Origin: Biomphalaria glabrata
Taxonomy: Eukaryota > Mollusca > Gastropoda > Planorbidae
Assembly: GCF_947242115.1 (NCBI RefSeq)
Contig: NC_074712.1
Location: 20,918,915-20,982,914, forward strand
Length of the DNA: 64,000 bases
Direction: 5' to 3'
Part shown: positions 45,661 through 57,456 of the stretch, one piece after another
How the letters are laid out: each line of letters starts with the position of its first letter
How positions within the stretch are numbered: the first letter of the stretch is position 1
Made by a program: the position numbers and the translations under genes
Notes under the pieces: generated by a model
Databases searched by the model: none
What the model was told of the DNA's origin: nothing
What the model saw: the letters and a program-made list of their open reading frames with translations, nothing else

Positions 45661-47059
45661 CCTTTATTGGTTCAATTGTACTAGCTGTTTGTAAGCGACA
45701 AACCAACGACCAACTAACAAGGAGAGGGGGCGTCGAAAAAAAAGTTTTATTTTTAGTCTAACTTATCTGAATATTAGTATAATTACATGTTTAAAAATTA
45801 AAATATATTAAGTAGGAGATGTCATTTTATCTTCTAATAAGACCTTGTCAGCTGTGGACTGCTTTTTGCGAGGTGCGTATGCACAATATGGGTCAAAACG
45901 TTTTGAAGAAAACATTTTAAAACATCTCCGCTATTGAGATTCTTCTGCATTTTTTGTCTCAGAATAGTCGAATTTCTTCCGTATATTGCAATTTATTATA
46001 GTGACGACTTATGTGTGAAAAAAAATCCTCGATAGAGACGTCTTTACACGAAAAATATTTGTTTATTTATTATGGTGAATAGTGCGTTCTGAAAGAAAGC
46101 ACATCGATATTAGCCTTTAAAAAAAATATCTCTTCTTACTAAGAGAAAAAGGTTAGAATACGCTTAGCGCCGAGTCATGCCCAGAATTAAACCACTTGCC
46201 GACTTGAGCAAAAACCTGCCGCATCTTTAGTTCTATCCCCATTAACAAATTTTTACAATGCTTAAAATGTATGTAGGCAACATTATTTTTGGAAAATGTA
46301 TTGCCCATAGGCCTATTATATGTTGCAAAGTATTTGTTTTATGTAAAAAAATAAACTTAAAGTGTTTTATCTGATAAATTGTATTAAACCTTATAACTTA
46401 ATTTTGCTATTACATAATTTCATAACATCAAACCGAGCCGAACCCGAACTTTAGACCTGACCGAACCGAACCAAACCCGAACTATACTCGTCATCGAACC
46501 GAACCGAACTCGAACTTAAATCTGACCGAACCGAACCCGAACTTTAAAAGTTGGGTTCGATTCCCATCACTACTCTGAACTGTCCGAGTGTAAACAGTGA
46601 TATGGTCATGTGATCGGGGCCCAGATATAGAGACAGTGTGTAAGAGAGGCAGTTCAATTCAGCACAGCGGGCCAGTCCGGTACTGTTAGTCCTCATTGAA
46701 GTCAGTCCTCGATTACGAGTCCAGGATAGGACAGACAGACTAGTACAGTTTAGTACAGCAGTACGGTGATGTAAGTAGAACATTTGTAGTCAGTGTATTG
46801 TCTTGCCAATTTTGTTGTTAATTATTAAACGACCACATTAATTTGGAACTCTTGTTGTCAAGTTCTTGAGTTGGTTGTTGTGTTGAACAATGTTTACAGA
46901 GCCTGATAGAGAAGCACGTAACAGAACTTTTCTTTAACAGTTCTTGCGAATGTTAAACTCATTGGATTGGACATGAATACTTCTAAAATGCGAGATTTAA
47001 ATAAACTAACTCTGATTTTGACAGTATTGCTCAATAAATTCTATTCTAAAAGTAAAAAG

Positions 47060-48722
47060 TAAATAAATAAAGGTTTCATCAGGGTTGGTGTTACCCGATG
47101 GCGTAAATCACAGTGTCTGTCCAGATTCATAATTTAAATAAATAGAGGTTTCATCAGGGTTGGTGTTACCCGATGGAGTCAATCACAGTGTCTGTCCAGA
47201 TTCATAATTTAAATAAATAGAGGTTTCATCAGGGCTGGTGTTACTCGATGAAGTAAATCACAGTGTCTGTCCAGATTCATAATTTAAATAAATAGAGGTT
47301 TCATCAGGGATGGTGTTACCCGATGGAGTAAATCACAGTGTCTGTCCAGATTCATAATTTAAATAAATAGAGGTTTCATCAAGGCTGGTGTTACTCAATG
47401 GAGTAAATCACAGTGTCTGTCCAGATTCATAATTTAAATAAATAGGTTTTATCAGGGCTGGTGTTACCCGATGGAGTAAATCACAGTGTCTGTCCAGATT
47501 CATAATTTAAATAAATAGGTTTCATCAGGGTTGGTGTTACCCGATGGGGTAAATCACAGTGTCTGTCCAGATTCATAATTTAAATAAATAGGTTTCATCA
47601 GGGCTGGTGTTACCCGATGGAGTCAATCACAGTGTCTGTCCAGATTCATAATTTAAATAAATAGGTTTCATCAGGGCTGGTGTTACCCGATGGAGTAAAT
47701 CACAGTGTCTGTCCAGATTCATAATTTAAATAAATAGAGGTTTCATCAGGGCTGGTGTTACCTGATGGAGTAAATCACAGTGTCTGTCCAGATTCATAAT
47801 TTAAATAAATAGAGGTTTCATCAGGGTTACTGTTACCCGATGGAGTAAATCACAGTGTCTGTCCAGATTCATAATTTAAATAAATAGAGGTTTCATCAGG
47901 GCTGGTGTTACCCGATGGGGTAAATCACAGTGTCTGTCCAGATTCATAATTTAAATAAATAGAGGTTTCATCAGGGCTGGTGTTACTCGATGGAATAAAT
48001 CACAGTGTCTGTCCAGATTCATAATTTAAATAAATAGAGGTTTCATCAGGGTTGGTGTTACCCGATGGAGTAAATCACAGTGTCTGTCCAGATTCATAAT
48101 TTAAATAAATAGGTTTTATCAGGGCTTGTGTTACTCAATGGAGTAAATCACAGTGTCTGTTCAGATTCATAATTTAAATAAATAGAGGTTTCATCAGGGT
48201 TGGTGTTACTCGATGGAATAAATCACAGTGTCTGTCCAGATTCATAATTTAAATAAATAGAGGTTTCATCAGGGTTGGTGTTACCCGATGGAGTAAATCA
48301 CAGTGTCTGTCCAGATTCATAATTTAAATAAATAGGTTTTATCAGGGCTTGTGTTACTCAATGGAGTAAATCACAGTGTCTGTCCAGATTCATAATTTAA
48401 ATAAATAGAGGTTTCATCAGGGCTTGTGTTACTCAATGGAGTAAATCACAGTGTCTGTCCAGATTCATAATTTAAATAAATAGAGGTTTCATCAGGGTTG
48501 ATGTTACCCGATGGAGTAAATCACAGTGTCTGTCCAGATTCACAATTTAAATAAATAGAGGTTTCATCAGGGCTGGTGTTACCCGATGGAGTAAATCACA
48601 GTGTCTGTCCAGATTCATAATTTAAATAAATAGAGGTTTCATCAGGGCTTGTGTTACTCAATGGAGTAAATCACAGTGTCTGTCCAGATTCATAATTTAA
48701 ATAAATAGAGGTTTCATCAGGG
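47060..48722. repeat. 75-bp satellite-like array, about 22 copies
   Basis: The unit includes AGGTTTCATCAGGGTTGGTG, TTACCCGATGGAGTAAATCA, CAGTGTCTGTCCAGATTCAT and AATTTAAATAAATAG. The period is 75 bp; a 73-bp variant reads AATAGGTTT in place of AATAGAGGTTT. Units are highly alike, and paired variants (GGCTTGTGTTACTCAATGG with GTTTTATCAGG) recur, showing block duplication. The unit length is a multiple of three, but stop codons leave no long frame. Confidence 0.95.
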
Positions 48723-49492
48723 CCCAATTCTCGAAAACGGCTCTAAAGATTTTCATAGAAATTTCACACTGACACTTTTCGTTGAGTAAAGATTTACTAG
48801 CTCGTTGGCCATACTGAGAAAGGTCTATTTTGGCCATTATAATTTACCACTAATCCAGGTCTGTTATTTAGAAATAATATGTTATGTTCAGGGTGGCGGG
48901 ATTTGTGCTTATTGTGTTATTTCTCTACTAAAATTCGCCTGCACCCCCACCGGATCCGCCAGTGTTCTACATAGAAACATAAAACTTCCTTCAGCTTTGA
49001 ATACCATGATATTGCGTAGTAACTTTCCCAGGTATTACACTATGAATTCTGGAACTTAATTTATACGTTGTATGTTAACTTAGCTTAAATGATGAACTTA
49101 CTTAGAAACTTACTAGATTTATTTCGTTTAATAGTGTTAAAAAATTAAAGACTAACTTTTCATTTCACAACAAGAATTGTAATACAAGTCTGATATAAGC
49201 ATGAATGACCTAAGCAGCTGGATTATCTAACTGAACGGTATCGAAATGAACTTTCGATGGAGATTAAGAACCTTTGATTCGAGATTTCTTTGGAGCTGAG
49301 TTGTTTAACGCTAACAAGAAAAGCATTCAAAAAACTTTTTGTTTAAATCCTAAAGCTTATACGAAGTGCAAATGTATCAATTAGTTTGGATCAGTCGTGC
49401 AATTAAATTTGTAATAGATCTAAATTGTCAACAATAAATGCTGCGATTAGAAATATTTTTTACCAATTGTTTTGGTTTAGTGCTATTTCTTG
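48723..49492. other. No gene seen
   Basis: Includes the dispersed repeat also found near 5530-5640 (TTTACTAGCTCGTTGGCC here). The rest is AT-rich and unexplained. Confidence 0.4.
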
Positions 49493-49497
49493 CTTTT

Positions 49498-50057
49498 TGT
49501 GATGAACTGGCCGAAGGATTGTATTAATAATTTGATGAATTCATATGAAATGAAGAAAGAAACATCTCTCTGTATTTTCTTCAAACTTCTTTAATGACTT
49601 CTTCAACTTTCACATCAAATTAACTTCTTAATTCAATAACAACTTGACACTTCATAAATAAAACTTAAAGATACATAAAACTTCACTTAGTATAACTTCA
49701 ACTTCAATTACTAAAACTTTACTTAATGGACCCGCTAATATCACAAAACTTATTACTAATCAAGAACTAAGCGAGGACCATCGCTCTACAAGAACTACTA
49801 CTATGCGAGGACCCCCGTCTAACTGACTTTCCCCTTATTTATACTTTCTTTGATCGTACGTTCCAGAATCATGGAACCTTCTCCGTTAATTATTTTAGTA
49901 ACTTTGACCTTCTAGAAGCTGACGTATGCTATTTTTTCCTTTAACCTCTTTCTTTGATTGGATATCTAAAATTAACTTGTTTACGCTGGACACTTGCACT
50001 GGTTTGAACTTGCTTCTAGAAACTGGTCGAAATAGGTCACAGACTCGACTCGTGACA
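49498..50057 (-). repeat. LTR (3' LTR by element orientation)
   Basis: 560 bp; pairs with 54065-54624. Preceded by CTTTT on plus. Confidence 0.85.
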
Positions 50058-50515
50058 TTACCCCCTTGCCTTTTTAGCATTTTGTATGCAATATAAAATG
50101 CGTAAAATAACATTATTTCTATTATAATATATGCACACAAAAATCTAAAACAAATTGTTCCTATAAAGTACAGAACTGGTAATTCAAATAATTGTTGCAT
50201 TACATTTACATTATTCAAAATATTGTACGTATTCAGCATATATAATTAATATTATAGAAAATACATCTTAGTTCCACACATCACTTGTCTCTACATAATA
50301 TTTGAGCATGAGTTTTTCTAACTTTTGTAACTCAAGAAAATATCAAAATTATACAACTTCACAATACTGAAAAATACATGTCATCTCATCATATTACTTG
50401 CTAATACAGAATATCTGAATATTAACTTACTTTTCAATATATGAAATCTAAACATGTACAATGTCAAATTACTCTTTTGGAAAACTATTATAACAACAGT
50501 ATTAATGCAAATATA

Positions 50516-51553
50516 CTAAGTAATAAACAATTGCATGACATAAGTATTAAAATAAATGTTGACCCAGCTGTACAGTCTTGTTAGATTTGCAACTTCCTTC
50601 TTTCCAGGTACTTGAAACAATTCTAGTCTGTCTGTACATTTCTTCTGTTCGGTGACTTGAAACAATTCTAGTCTATCCGTACATTTCTTCTTTCTTGGTT
50701 CTTTATAGTTCAAAATACGTTTAACAATATTGTCATGTGTTTTCAGAGAGTTTTGTTCAACTCTGCTGTTGAAAAATGTCACTTTTGGTTTCAATACAAA
50801 CTTGCTTAGTTTAGCTACAAATGTACGTTGTTTCAATTGGTACAAAATGTCTCTCAGTTCATAAATACGTTTCATTCTAGCTTTAGCTTTAAGCAACATA
50901 CAACTATTGTCCTTACAATATTCTTTGCTTTTCATATGTTCAAACAAGAACTGTCCAATATCGACACTAAATCTTTCTTTTAGTGACAGTTTACGTTGTA
51001 AAACGATTGAACTATAAAACGTTGAGTTTGAATGTTCATGTATGCATTGTTCTAATAAATCCTTTAAGTCTTTCTGCAGTAAATCTCTATTGTGCAAAGT
51101 TAGAAAATAAACATTTGAATTGGCAAGTTTGTCAGTTTTTAAGTCAATCACATTGTCTATAAATGTTGATATGTCAGGAACATCATGAAATATCTCAGTA
51201 TATTCTTCACTTGTATTCAACAGGTCTGTCTTACTTTTCAGCTTTAAATGATCTATGTCAATGTCTTTGATAGATTCAGTTTGTTTTGATGTCGTTGGTA
51301 ATAGTTCATTTATATTGTCTTCATTTTCCTCTTGAATTGTTTCTAAGCATGTAACATTGTCTTCTAGTTCTTTTGATAAGTTTTCATTATCTGTATCCTC
51401 GTTGTATTTTCCAAGCATATGAACATGAAACACTTTGATATATTTGTTATTGTTGATTTTATAAGTTACGTTTGAAATCTTTCTGATGATAGGAAATGGA
51501 CCTTGCCATGTATAAATCAGCTTGTTTCTCATGTCAGGTAACCATAACTTCAC
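50516..51553 (-). other. LTR element, integrase C-terminal-like segment and trailing frame
   Basis: The frame starts with KLWLPDMRNKLIYTWQGPFP and VTYKINNNKYIKVFHVHML, resembling the C-terminal DNA-binding part of gypsy-type integrases. The following roughly 290 residues are Lys/Asp-rich with no recognised domain. Fossil part of the element at 49498-54624. Confidence 0.6.
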
Positions 51554-51558
51554 TTTGT

Positions 51559-52296
51559 CTACTTTTGTTTAAAATTTCTAAACTTTCTGTATTCATTTAA
51601 TGCTCTTTCATTTTCAATGTTGACTTTAGCTTCTTTAGTTTTTTCACATGGCTGTATCACTGTAATATTTGTATCAAAATCTTGTTGAAATGTTTTCGTT
51701 TCTGAGTTATTTTGTTTTGACTTAGACAGTGATTCATTCGAAACAAATATGTTTGAATCTATATTTGATTGACTTTCTTTGGAAGTACTTATGTAACTTT
51801 GTTGCTGAGTCATATCACTGTTGTTGCAGAAATTGTCCATCAATGTCAGGCGATTTTCTGTCTTAAAGGTACACGTAAATTGGTTTGATTCGTCAACATT
51901 TGAGTCATTTTTGTCTGGTATAATATTTCCACCTTGTTCGTAACTTTGTTCAACTTTCATATTCTGTTCATGAACTTGTTTTCTCTTAGAATTGTTCATT
52001 TGACAAACTTGACATTGACTAACATGTTTCTTAACATCTTTTGTAATGCTCGGCCAATAAAATTTGTCAAGAATTCTTTTCTTTGTCCTCGTCACACTCG
52101 CTAGTTTGGTATGTAAAAAATTGTGATTCTTTTCAATGATGTCTTGAGTATATTTCAGTGGTAAAATGATTTGTTCAACAAACTCATAGGTATCATAATT
52201 AACACTTTTCTTCACAAGTATTCCTTCTTTGAAATAAGGTACATTAAGTCCTGGCTGCTTTTCATTTGTTTGTGCCTTCTTGTACATTCTTGTCAA
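51559..52296 (-). other. LTR element, integrase zinc-binding (H2C2) segment
   Basis: ILPLKYTQDIIEKNHNFLHT, then LDKFYWPSITKDVKKHVSQC and QVCQM give the H-x-H...C-x2-C pattern of the retroelement integrase N-terminal domain. A Ser/Gln/Asn-rich stretch follows. Fossil part of the same element. Confidence 0.75.
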
Positions 52297-52423
52297 AGTT
52301 GTATCTTTCTTCTGGTCAGCTTTAAATTCTTCATTATTAAATAGTTGAAGTTCAGTAGTATTCTTGTTGTACTCATAAACAATGTAAGGTCCTTCAGTAA
52401 TGTTTGTCTCTTTTTCTTCAGTT

Positions 52424-53263
52424 TCATTTCTTTCTTCTTCTTCTTCTTTCTTTAAGTTTTCTTTCTTCTTCTTCTTGTATTTCTTTAAGTTTTCTTTCTT
52501 CTTCTTCTTTTCTTTCTTTAAGTTTTCTTTCTTCTTCTTCTTGTATTTCTTTAAGTTTTCTTTCTTCTTCTTCTTTTCTTTCTTTAAGTTTTCTTTCTTC
52601 TTCTTCTTTTCTTTCTTTAAGTTTTCTTTCTTCTTCTTCTTTTTCTTCTTTGCGTTTCTTCTCTTCGGCCTCTTTGTCTTCTTGTCTTCTTTTGTCTTCT
52701 CTAACCCTTTTTCTTTCTTCTGCCTCTTTGTCTTCTTGTCTTCCTTTTTCTTCTCTAATCCTTTTTCTTTCTTCTGCCTCTTTGTCTTCTCTACGCCTTC
52801 TTTCTTCTACCTCTTTGTCTTCTCTACGTCTTCTTTCTTCTACCTCTTTGTCTTCTCTACGTCTTCTTTCTTCTACCTCTTTGTCTTCTCTACGTCTTCT
52901 TTCTTCTACCTCTTTGTCTTCTCTACGTCTTCTTTCTTCTACCTCTTTGTCTTCTCTACGCCTTCTTTCTTCTACCTCTTTGTCTTCTCTACGTCTTCTT
53001 TCTTCTACCTCTTTGTCTTCTCTACGTCTTCTTTCTTCTACCTCTTTGTCTTCTCTACGTCTTCTTTCTTCTACCTCTTTGTCTTCTCTACGCCTTCTTT
53101 CTTCTACCTCTTTGTCTTCTCTACGTCTTCTTTCTTCTGCCGTACGTTTTTGTATATCGTAATTTATTTGTTGAGTGCACCATTCCTCCATTCTTTCTTG
53201 TGGGATGTGAAAGGCAGCGACTAATTTGATGTATTCTTTCCACAAGTACGAGACCAAAGCCAT
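52424..53263 (-). other. LTR element, gag-like frame with long Glu/Arg/Lys tandem repeats
   Basis: Begins MALVSYLWKEYIKLVAAFHI, a helical N terminus of the kind that opens gag in several mollusc and other invertebrate gypsy-type elements. It then runs through about twelve copies of an 11-residue unit EVEERRRREDK and several copies of KLKERKEEEER, predicting a very long charged helix or coiled coil. No nucleocapsid zinc knuckle was seen in it. Fossil part of the same element. Confidence 0.65.
52440..53140. repeat. Two 33-bp coding minisatellites
   Basis: 52790-53140: about eleven near-identical 33-bp units (TCTTCTACCTCTTTGTCTTC and CTACGTCTTC on plus). 52440-52650: about six 33-bp units around TTTAAGTTTTCTTTCTTC. 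Both keep the 11-codon period. Confidence 0.95.
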
Positions 53264-53455
53264 TGTAATAGCTTAATAACTTTTCTATTTATAAGTACTG
53301 CCTACACTAGCGATGACCGACACCTGTCCACAGGTGAGAGGTTAACTATAGCTGACCTAGTTAAATATCGATCGGTGTCTCCTGTAAGGAATGCAAGTGG
53401 TCAGTATTTGTAAACAAACTAGTGTACAACTAACTATAGTAACGTTGCATTCACA

Positions 53456-53632
53456 GCTTAGTAGATATAGCTTTCACAGCTTGGTAAATGTAGCTTTCAC
53501 AGCTTGGTAAATGTAGCTTTCACAGCTTGGTAAATGTAGCTTTCACAGCTTAGTAAATATAGCTTTCACAGCTTAGTAAATATAGCTTTCACAGCTTAGT
53601 AAATGTAGCTTTCACAGCTTAGTAAATATAAA
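53456..53632. repeat. 23-bp tandem repeat, about 8 copies
   Basis: CACAGCTTGGTAAATGTAGC plus TTT, with G/A variants, in the leader part of the LTR element between its 5' LTR and the gag-like frame. Confidence 0.95.
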
Positions 53633-54064
53633 ATGTAAGGTACTGACCTTAAAACAGAAGATTTTTCCCGCAGGACGTTCTCTCTGTCAACTATTATGTG
53701 ACCTGTTGACTGGAAGTTTCAATCATAAAATACTTTTTCATGAAATGGCAGTAAAATACTTTCGTTGCAATGAATGTACTTCTTGTTGAAGTTTTCTGAA
53801 AGAGGCTTTGTCGTTACTAGAGGCTAAGATTTATTTGTTAGAGGCTTTTCCTTTCAAATTCGTAGTACTTGCTAGAATGTGCCGACTTTATTCTTTGGAA
53901 ATGCAGTATGTGATGCTTGTCTTCGTCGGTGCCTTTATTTATAGATGCCTTTTTTCGTCAGAAGGTGCCAATATATGTAACGTATGTATACTTCGATGTC
54001 GCCTTTATTGGTTGATGCCTGTAATCATCGATGCCTTGCCTTATTTATCGGAGGTGTCATAATA

Positions 54065-54624
54065 TGTGACGAACTGGCCGAGCGATTGTATTAATAATTT
54101 GATGAATTCATATGAAATGAAGAAAGAAACATCTCTCTGTATTTTCTTCAAACTTCTTTAATGACTTCTTCAACTTTCACATCAAATTAACTTCTTAATT
54201 CAATAACAACTTGACACTTCATAAATAAAACTTAAAGATACATAAAACTTCACTTAGTATAACTTCAACTTCAATTACTAAAACTTTACTTAATGGACCC
54301 GCTAATATCACAAAACTTATTACTAATCAAGAACTGAGCGAGGACCATCGCTCTACAAGAACTACTACTATGCGAGGACCCCCGTCTAACTGACTTTCCC
54401 CTTATTTATACTTTCTTTGATCGTACGTTCCAGAATCATGGAACCTTCTCCGTTAATTATTTTAGTAACTTTGACCTTCTAGAAGCTGACGTATGCTATT
54501 TTTTCCTTTAACCTCTTTCTTTGATTGGATATCTAAAATTAACTTGTTTACGCTGGACACTTGCACTGGTTTGAACTTGCTTCTAGAAACTGGTCGAAAT
54601 AGGTCACAGACTCGACTCGTGACA
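54065..54624 (-). repeat. LTR (5' LTR by element orientation)
   Basis: 560 bp; nearly identical to 49498-50057. Followed by CTTTT. Confidence 0.85.
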
Positions 54625-54972
54625 CTTTTAGCTTTCTCAATATGCTATGATCCTATCCCTTGTCTGGACCTGTTGGGAAAATCGGGGGGGGGGGAGGGGG
54701 AGGAGATAAAGAAAGGGTTATCTGGATGTTTTAGCTTTTTAAGTATTTATTTTAATAATAAAAAAGTGGGGAACACCACCTCAGTCAAGTACAATTTCCT
54801 TCCTTTGTTCGAAATAAGAAACATAATAATTATTTAACAATAGCTAATGAACTTGTTTAATGTTTATATTGATTCTTGCGTTGTCAGGCAAAAGAAATAA
54901 GAACTGTCAACCATTTAATGTTTATTAGTATAATACTATTGGTACATTTAAAAAAGTTTATTCACTGACTAT
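54625..54972. other. Short spacer between two LTR elements
   Basis: Contains a G run (54684-54693) and a scrap of the dispersed TTGTCAGGCAAAAGAAATAA repeat. Confidence 0.5.
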
Positions 54973-56485
54973 TATTGTAGCCCTGCCTTGCACCAGTGCT
55001 TGAGATGCGCACTTACGTACTGTTGAACGTAAACAGGAAGACACTAGAATAGAGAGAAGAACAGTGCATCAGGGATTGGGAAGAGTCTGAATGTTTAGAA
55101 ACTAAGAGGCCAACTTTTGTGCTGCCTGAAGGTTGTAGAAGGGACCTGGAGCGAAGCGGGAAGGCTGTCGTTGGTCCACATTCGGGTATGTAGCAAAGGA
55201 CTGGTATACTTAGTAGTAAGACTCTGAGGAAGCTTAAGGATGTTATGTGTTTACCCTAGAGAATAAACACAACTATTTATTTCCTGTTAAACTGTGTTGA
55301 GTTGCCTGCCTTTTCGTTAAGTGCCTACCCTAGAGTTGCAACAATTGGTGTCGAAGTTGGATTTAGCAGCTCAACAAAAGGAAAGAATGACAACGCTGAG
55401 GAAGCAAGACGAGCTGAGCTACAAACAGTTAAAAGAGGAGCTCCGAGTCAGGGAGCTAAGGATCTTCTGTGCCAGAGAAAAGATGAGAGAACGCCTTCGA
55501 CAAGCCTTGCTGGACGAAGATGAAGATCCGAACTCGTATCTGTTCGAAGCACAACCAGATATCAGAGAGCTCATGAGTACTGTGATAGATCAGATGAACT
55601 CGTTCCAGGTACAGTTGGGTACCAAGCTGAAAGAGGTCAACGAGCAGATCTGTACTATGATTAAACAGATAGGTCTCATTACCTCGCTGAACGGGACTGA
55701 TGAAACGTTTGATACTGTGATGAGCAAGACCGACAACCAGATGACTACCATGTCGACATGTATAAACAATCCGTTACACAACGTAGATGCCGTTGATGGT
55801 AGCGCTGTCTATGACTGTAATAGCGAGCCGTGCAAGCTTGGCTCCTACGACAAGAATCCTGACATTTGTTGTGAAAGCGCTGAGCATAGATCTGATCATG
55901 TTATCGTGATTTCTGCCTACACACAGACGTTCAACAACAACAAGACCGCCTCGAAGGGAGCGTGCGAGCACCGGAAGACTTGCCAACAAAGTATTTGTCC
56001 TGATACTAGTATCAGCAAGAGAAGCGCTGAGGGTGGTGCAGCAGACGGACACCTGCACTGACCAACCGTGAACATGTTTCTTTTCTGGAAGAAAAGACTA
56101 AGGTGGGGGTAGTGTTGTAACCCTGCCTTGCACCAGTGCTTGAGATGCGCACTAGCGCACTGTTGAACGTAAACAGGAAGACACTAGAAGAGAGAGAAGA
56201 ACAGTGCATCAGGGATTGTGAAGAGTCTGAATGTTTGGAAACTAAGAGGCCAACTTTTGTGCTGCCTGAAGGTTATAGTAAGGACCTGGAGTGAAGCGGG
56301 AAAGGCTGTCGTTGGTCCACATTAGGGTTACGTAGCAAAGGACTGGTATACTTAGTAGTAAGATTCTAAGGAAGCTTAAGGATGTTATGTGTTTGCCCTA
56401 GTGAATAAACACAACTATTTATTTCCCGTTAAACTGCGTTGAGTTGCCTGCCTTTTTGTTGAGTGCCTACCCTAGAGTTGCAACA
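54973..56485 (+). mobile_element. Small non-autonomous LTR element with a SAP-like gag frame
   Basis: LTRs at 54973-55343 and 56113-56485 (about 370 bp) with TGTTG...CAACA-type ends, and a CTAT word on both outer sides (54969-54972, 56486-56489). Just inside the left LTR is TTGGTGTCGAAG, the usual form of a primer-binding site. Just before the right LTR is the purine tract AAGGTGGGGGTAG. The roughly 770-bp interior holds one frame and no pol. LTR divergence is about 5% by eye, so it is older than the neighbouring element. It looks structurally whole for a non-autonomous element. Confidence 0.85.
55321..56061 (+). other. SAP-domain gag-like frame of the small LTR element
   Basis: About 245 codons open. 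Near residues 35-75 the pattern YKQLKEELRVREL...REKMRERLRQALLDEDEDPN matches the helix-extended-helix of SAP domains (LK-x2-L-x3-GL...K-x2-L-x2-RL), which often opens gag in mollusc gypsy-type elements. A coiled-coil-like stretch follows (VQLGTKLKEVNEQICTMIKQ), then a Cys/Ser-rich tail without CCHC knuckles. The start codon may be the internal Met at about 55387, because the first lies within the LTR. Confidence 0.6.
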
Positions 56486-56489
56486 CTAT

Positions 56490-57456
56490 TGTACATTTGG
56501 ACATTAAAACTAATATGAATTACAAGCAATTTGAATCAGTACAACTATATTCTCAATATCATTATTTTACATTCAAGTAACAACTCATTGTTTCTTTCTT
56601 TTCTTTTCCCAAGTAACCAATGCTCCGCTCATTGCTATAAAGATTAAGATATGTCGATAGGTTTGTGCATAATGTGTGTGTGTTGACGATTTTCCAGTTC
56701 TATTTTCTAATAAAAAGGTTACAGAAGGCTGGCAGATTTTTAACATGGCAAGGGAGACCAAACTACAACAAATATATTCTATTGAGAAAGGCGCAGTTAA
56801 GGCCCTTGTACGCTTGAATTTGTGAGGCTGATTTTCTTTTCGTTGTTACTTTTTTTTTTCTTTTATACAGCATTGGGTTTCAAATGTTTTTTGACGCTGT
56901 CTTTATAAAGTTCTCCAGCTGCCTGTAAGGATAAGCTATTATTGTAATAAACTAGAATAGGCTATTAACGAGTTGATGTCAGACCATGTGAGCTTTATTA
57001 TAGCTTGCAATTTATTTGCACTGTAAAGGGTGTGAAATATTTTTTGAACAAGAGGGACGAATGCAGTCATCTTGGTAAACGTATTTGCGTCTTGCTGAGT
57101 TGCGGTGAATATTAGCGCTCGATAAAACAGAGATCTATCGTCATAGACAACCTGAACACTGAAATGCAACGTCGCAGCCTGTGGACAATCTAGAACAACA
57201 GCGTGTTTCCACGTCACTGGTCTGTACTACGTGGCAACGAACTATTGGTCTCCACTGCTAACAGGTTGCAACGTTTAAGGTCAGTGTTCAGGCCTTTCAT
57301 AATGAATGGTCTTGACACGTCCACCAGTCTATGAAGTCAGAGGATATTTGTACAAGTTCTTTACATGCCCTCGTCTGAGTCAAAACGTTGATTTGGATCA
57401 GCGGATCACTGGCAGTAGCTGAAATCAAAAATACGATTAGCAGCATCATAAATTAA
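56490..57456. other. No gene recognised
   Basis: AT-rich at first. 57200-57300 contains an inverted pair of CCACGT and ACGTGG words, perhaps part of the decayed hAT copy that follows. Confidence 0.3.

Larger units (their letters stand above)
41752..46572. mobile_element. hAT-type element, 4.8 kb, with several nested repeats
   Basis: Ends: TAGAGATGGGAAACGAACC at 41752 and, on minus from 46572, TAGTGATGGGAATCGAACC. A perfect 8-bp target duplication CTCTGAAC lies at 41744-41751 and 46573-46580. Both subterminal parts carry degenerate (CCGAA)n repeats (41770-41880, 46430-46550). No transposase frame was found. Inside are a MITE (42389-42578), a second hAT-like end at 42632 (CAGCGTTTCTCAAACTTTGG), a 262-bp array (43397-44770) and an RTE-like fragment (45250-45660). 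Confidence 0.8.
41611..46924 (+). mobile_element. Family A LTR-like repeat, solo, split by a nested hAT-type element
   Basis: The two outer pieces (41611-41751 and 46573-46924) resemble, in opposite orientation, the units at 5918 and 6487: GTGTGTGCGGTCAGC on the left; TTGTCAAGTTCTTGAGTTGG and a GCACGTAACA end on the right. Without the insert it would be about 485 bp. Flanking four-base words AAAC and GAAC differ at one position. Older than the element it contains. Confidence 0.6.
49498..54624 (-). mobile_element. LTR retrotransposon, Ty3/gypsy type (broken), with both LTRs
   Basis: Two 560-bp LTRs (49498-50057 and 54065-54624) with TG...CA ends, flanked by a 5-bp duplication CTTTT (49493-49497 and 54625-54629). 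A purine-rich tract lies just inside the low-coordinate LTR (GGCAAGGGGGTAA on minus), so the element reads on the minus strand. Recognisable parts are a gag-like N-terminal frame, an integrase zinc-binding segment and an integrase C-terminal-like segment. It is broken and incomplete, with several breaks. The LTRs differ at under about 1% of positions, so insertion is recent. Confidence 0.85.

Noticed and set aside
46545-46572. GGTTCGATTCC matches the B box of a tRNA promoter
   Set aside because: It is part of the inverted end of the 4.8-kb hAT-type element (the matching word is in the left end). No A box or cloverleaf is present.
47060-48722. CRISPR-like array (regular repeats)
   Set aside because: Repeats are directly adjacent with no unique spacers, and the DNA is eukaryotic.
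52400-53224. Phe/Ser-rich plus-strand frames of over 250 codons
   Set aside because: They are the complement of the Glu/Arg/Lys-coding repeats of the minus-strand LTR element.
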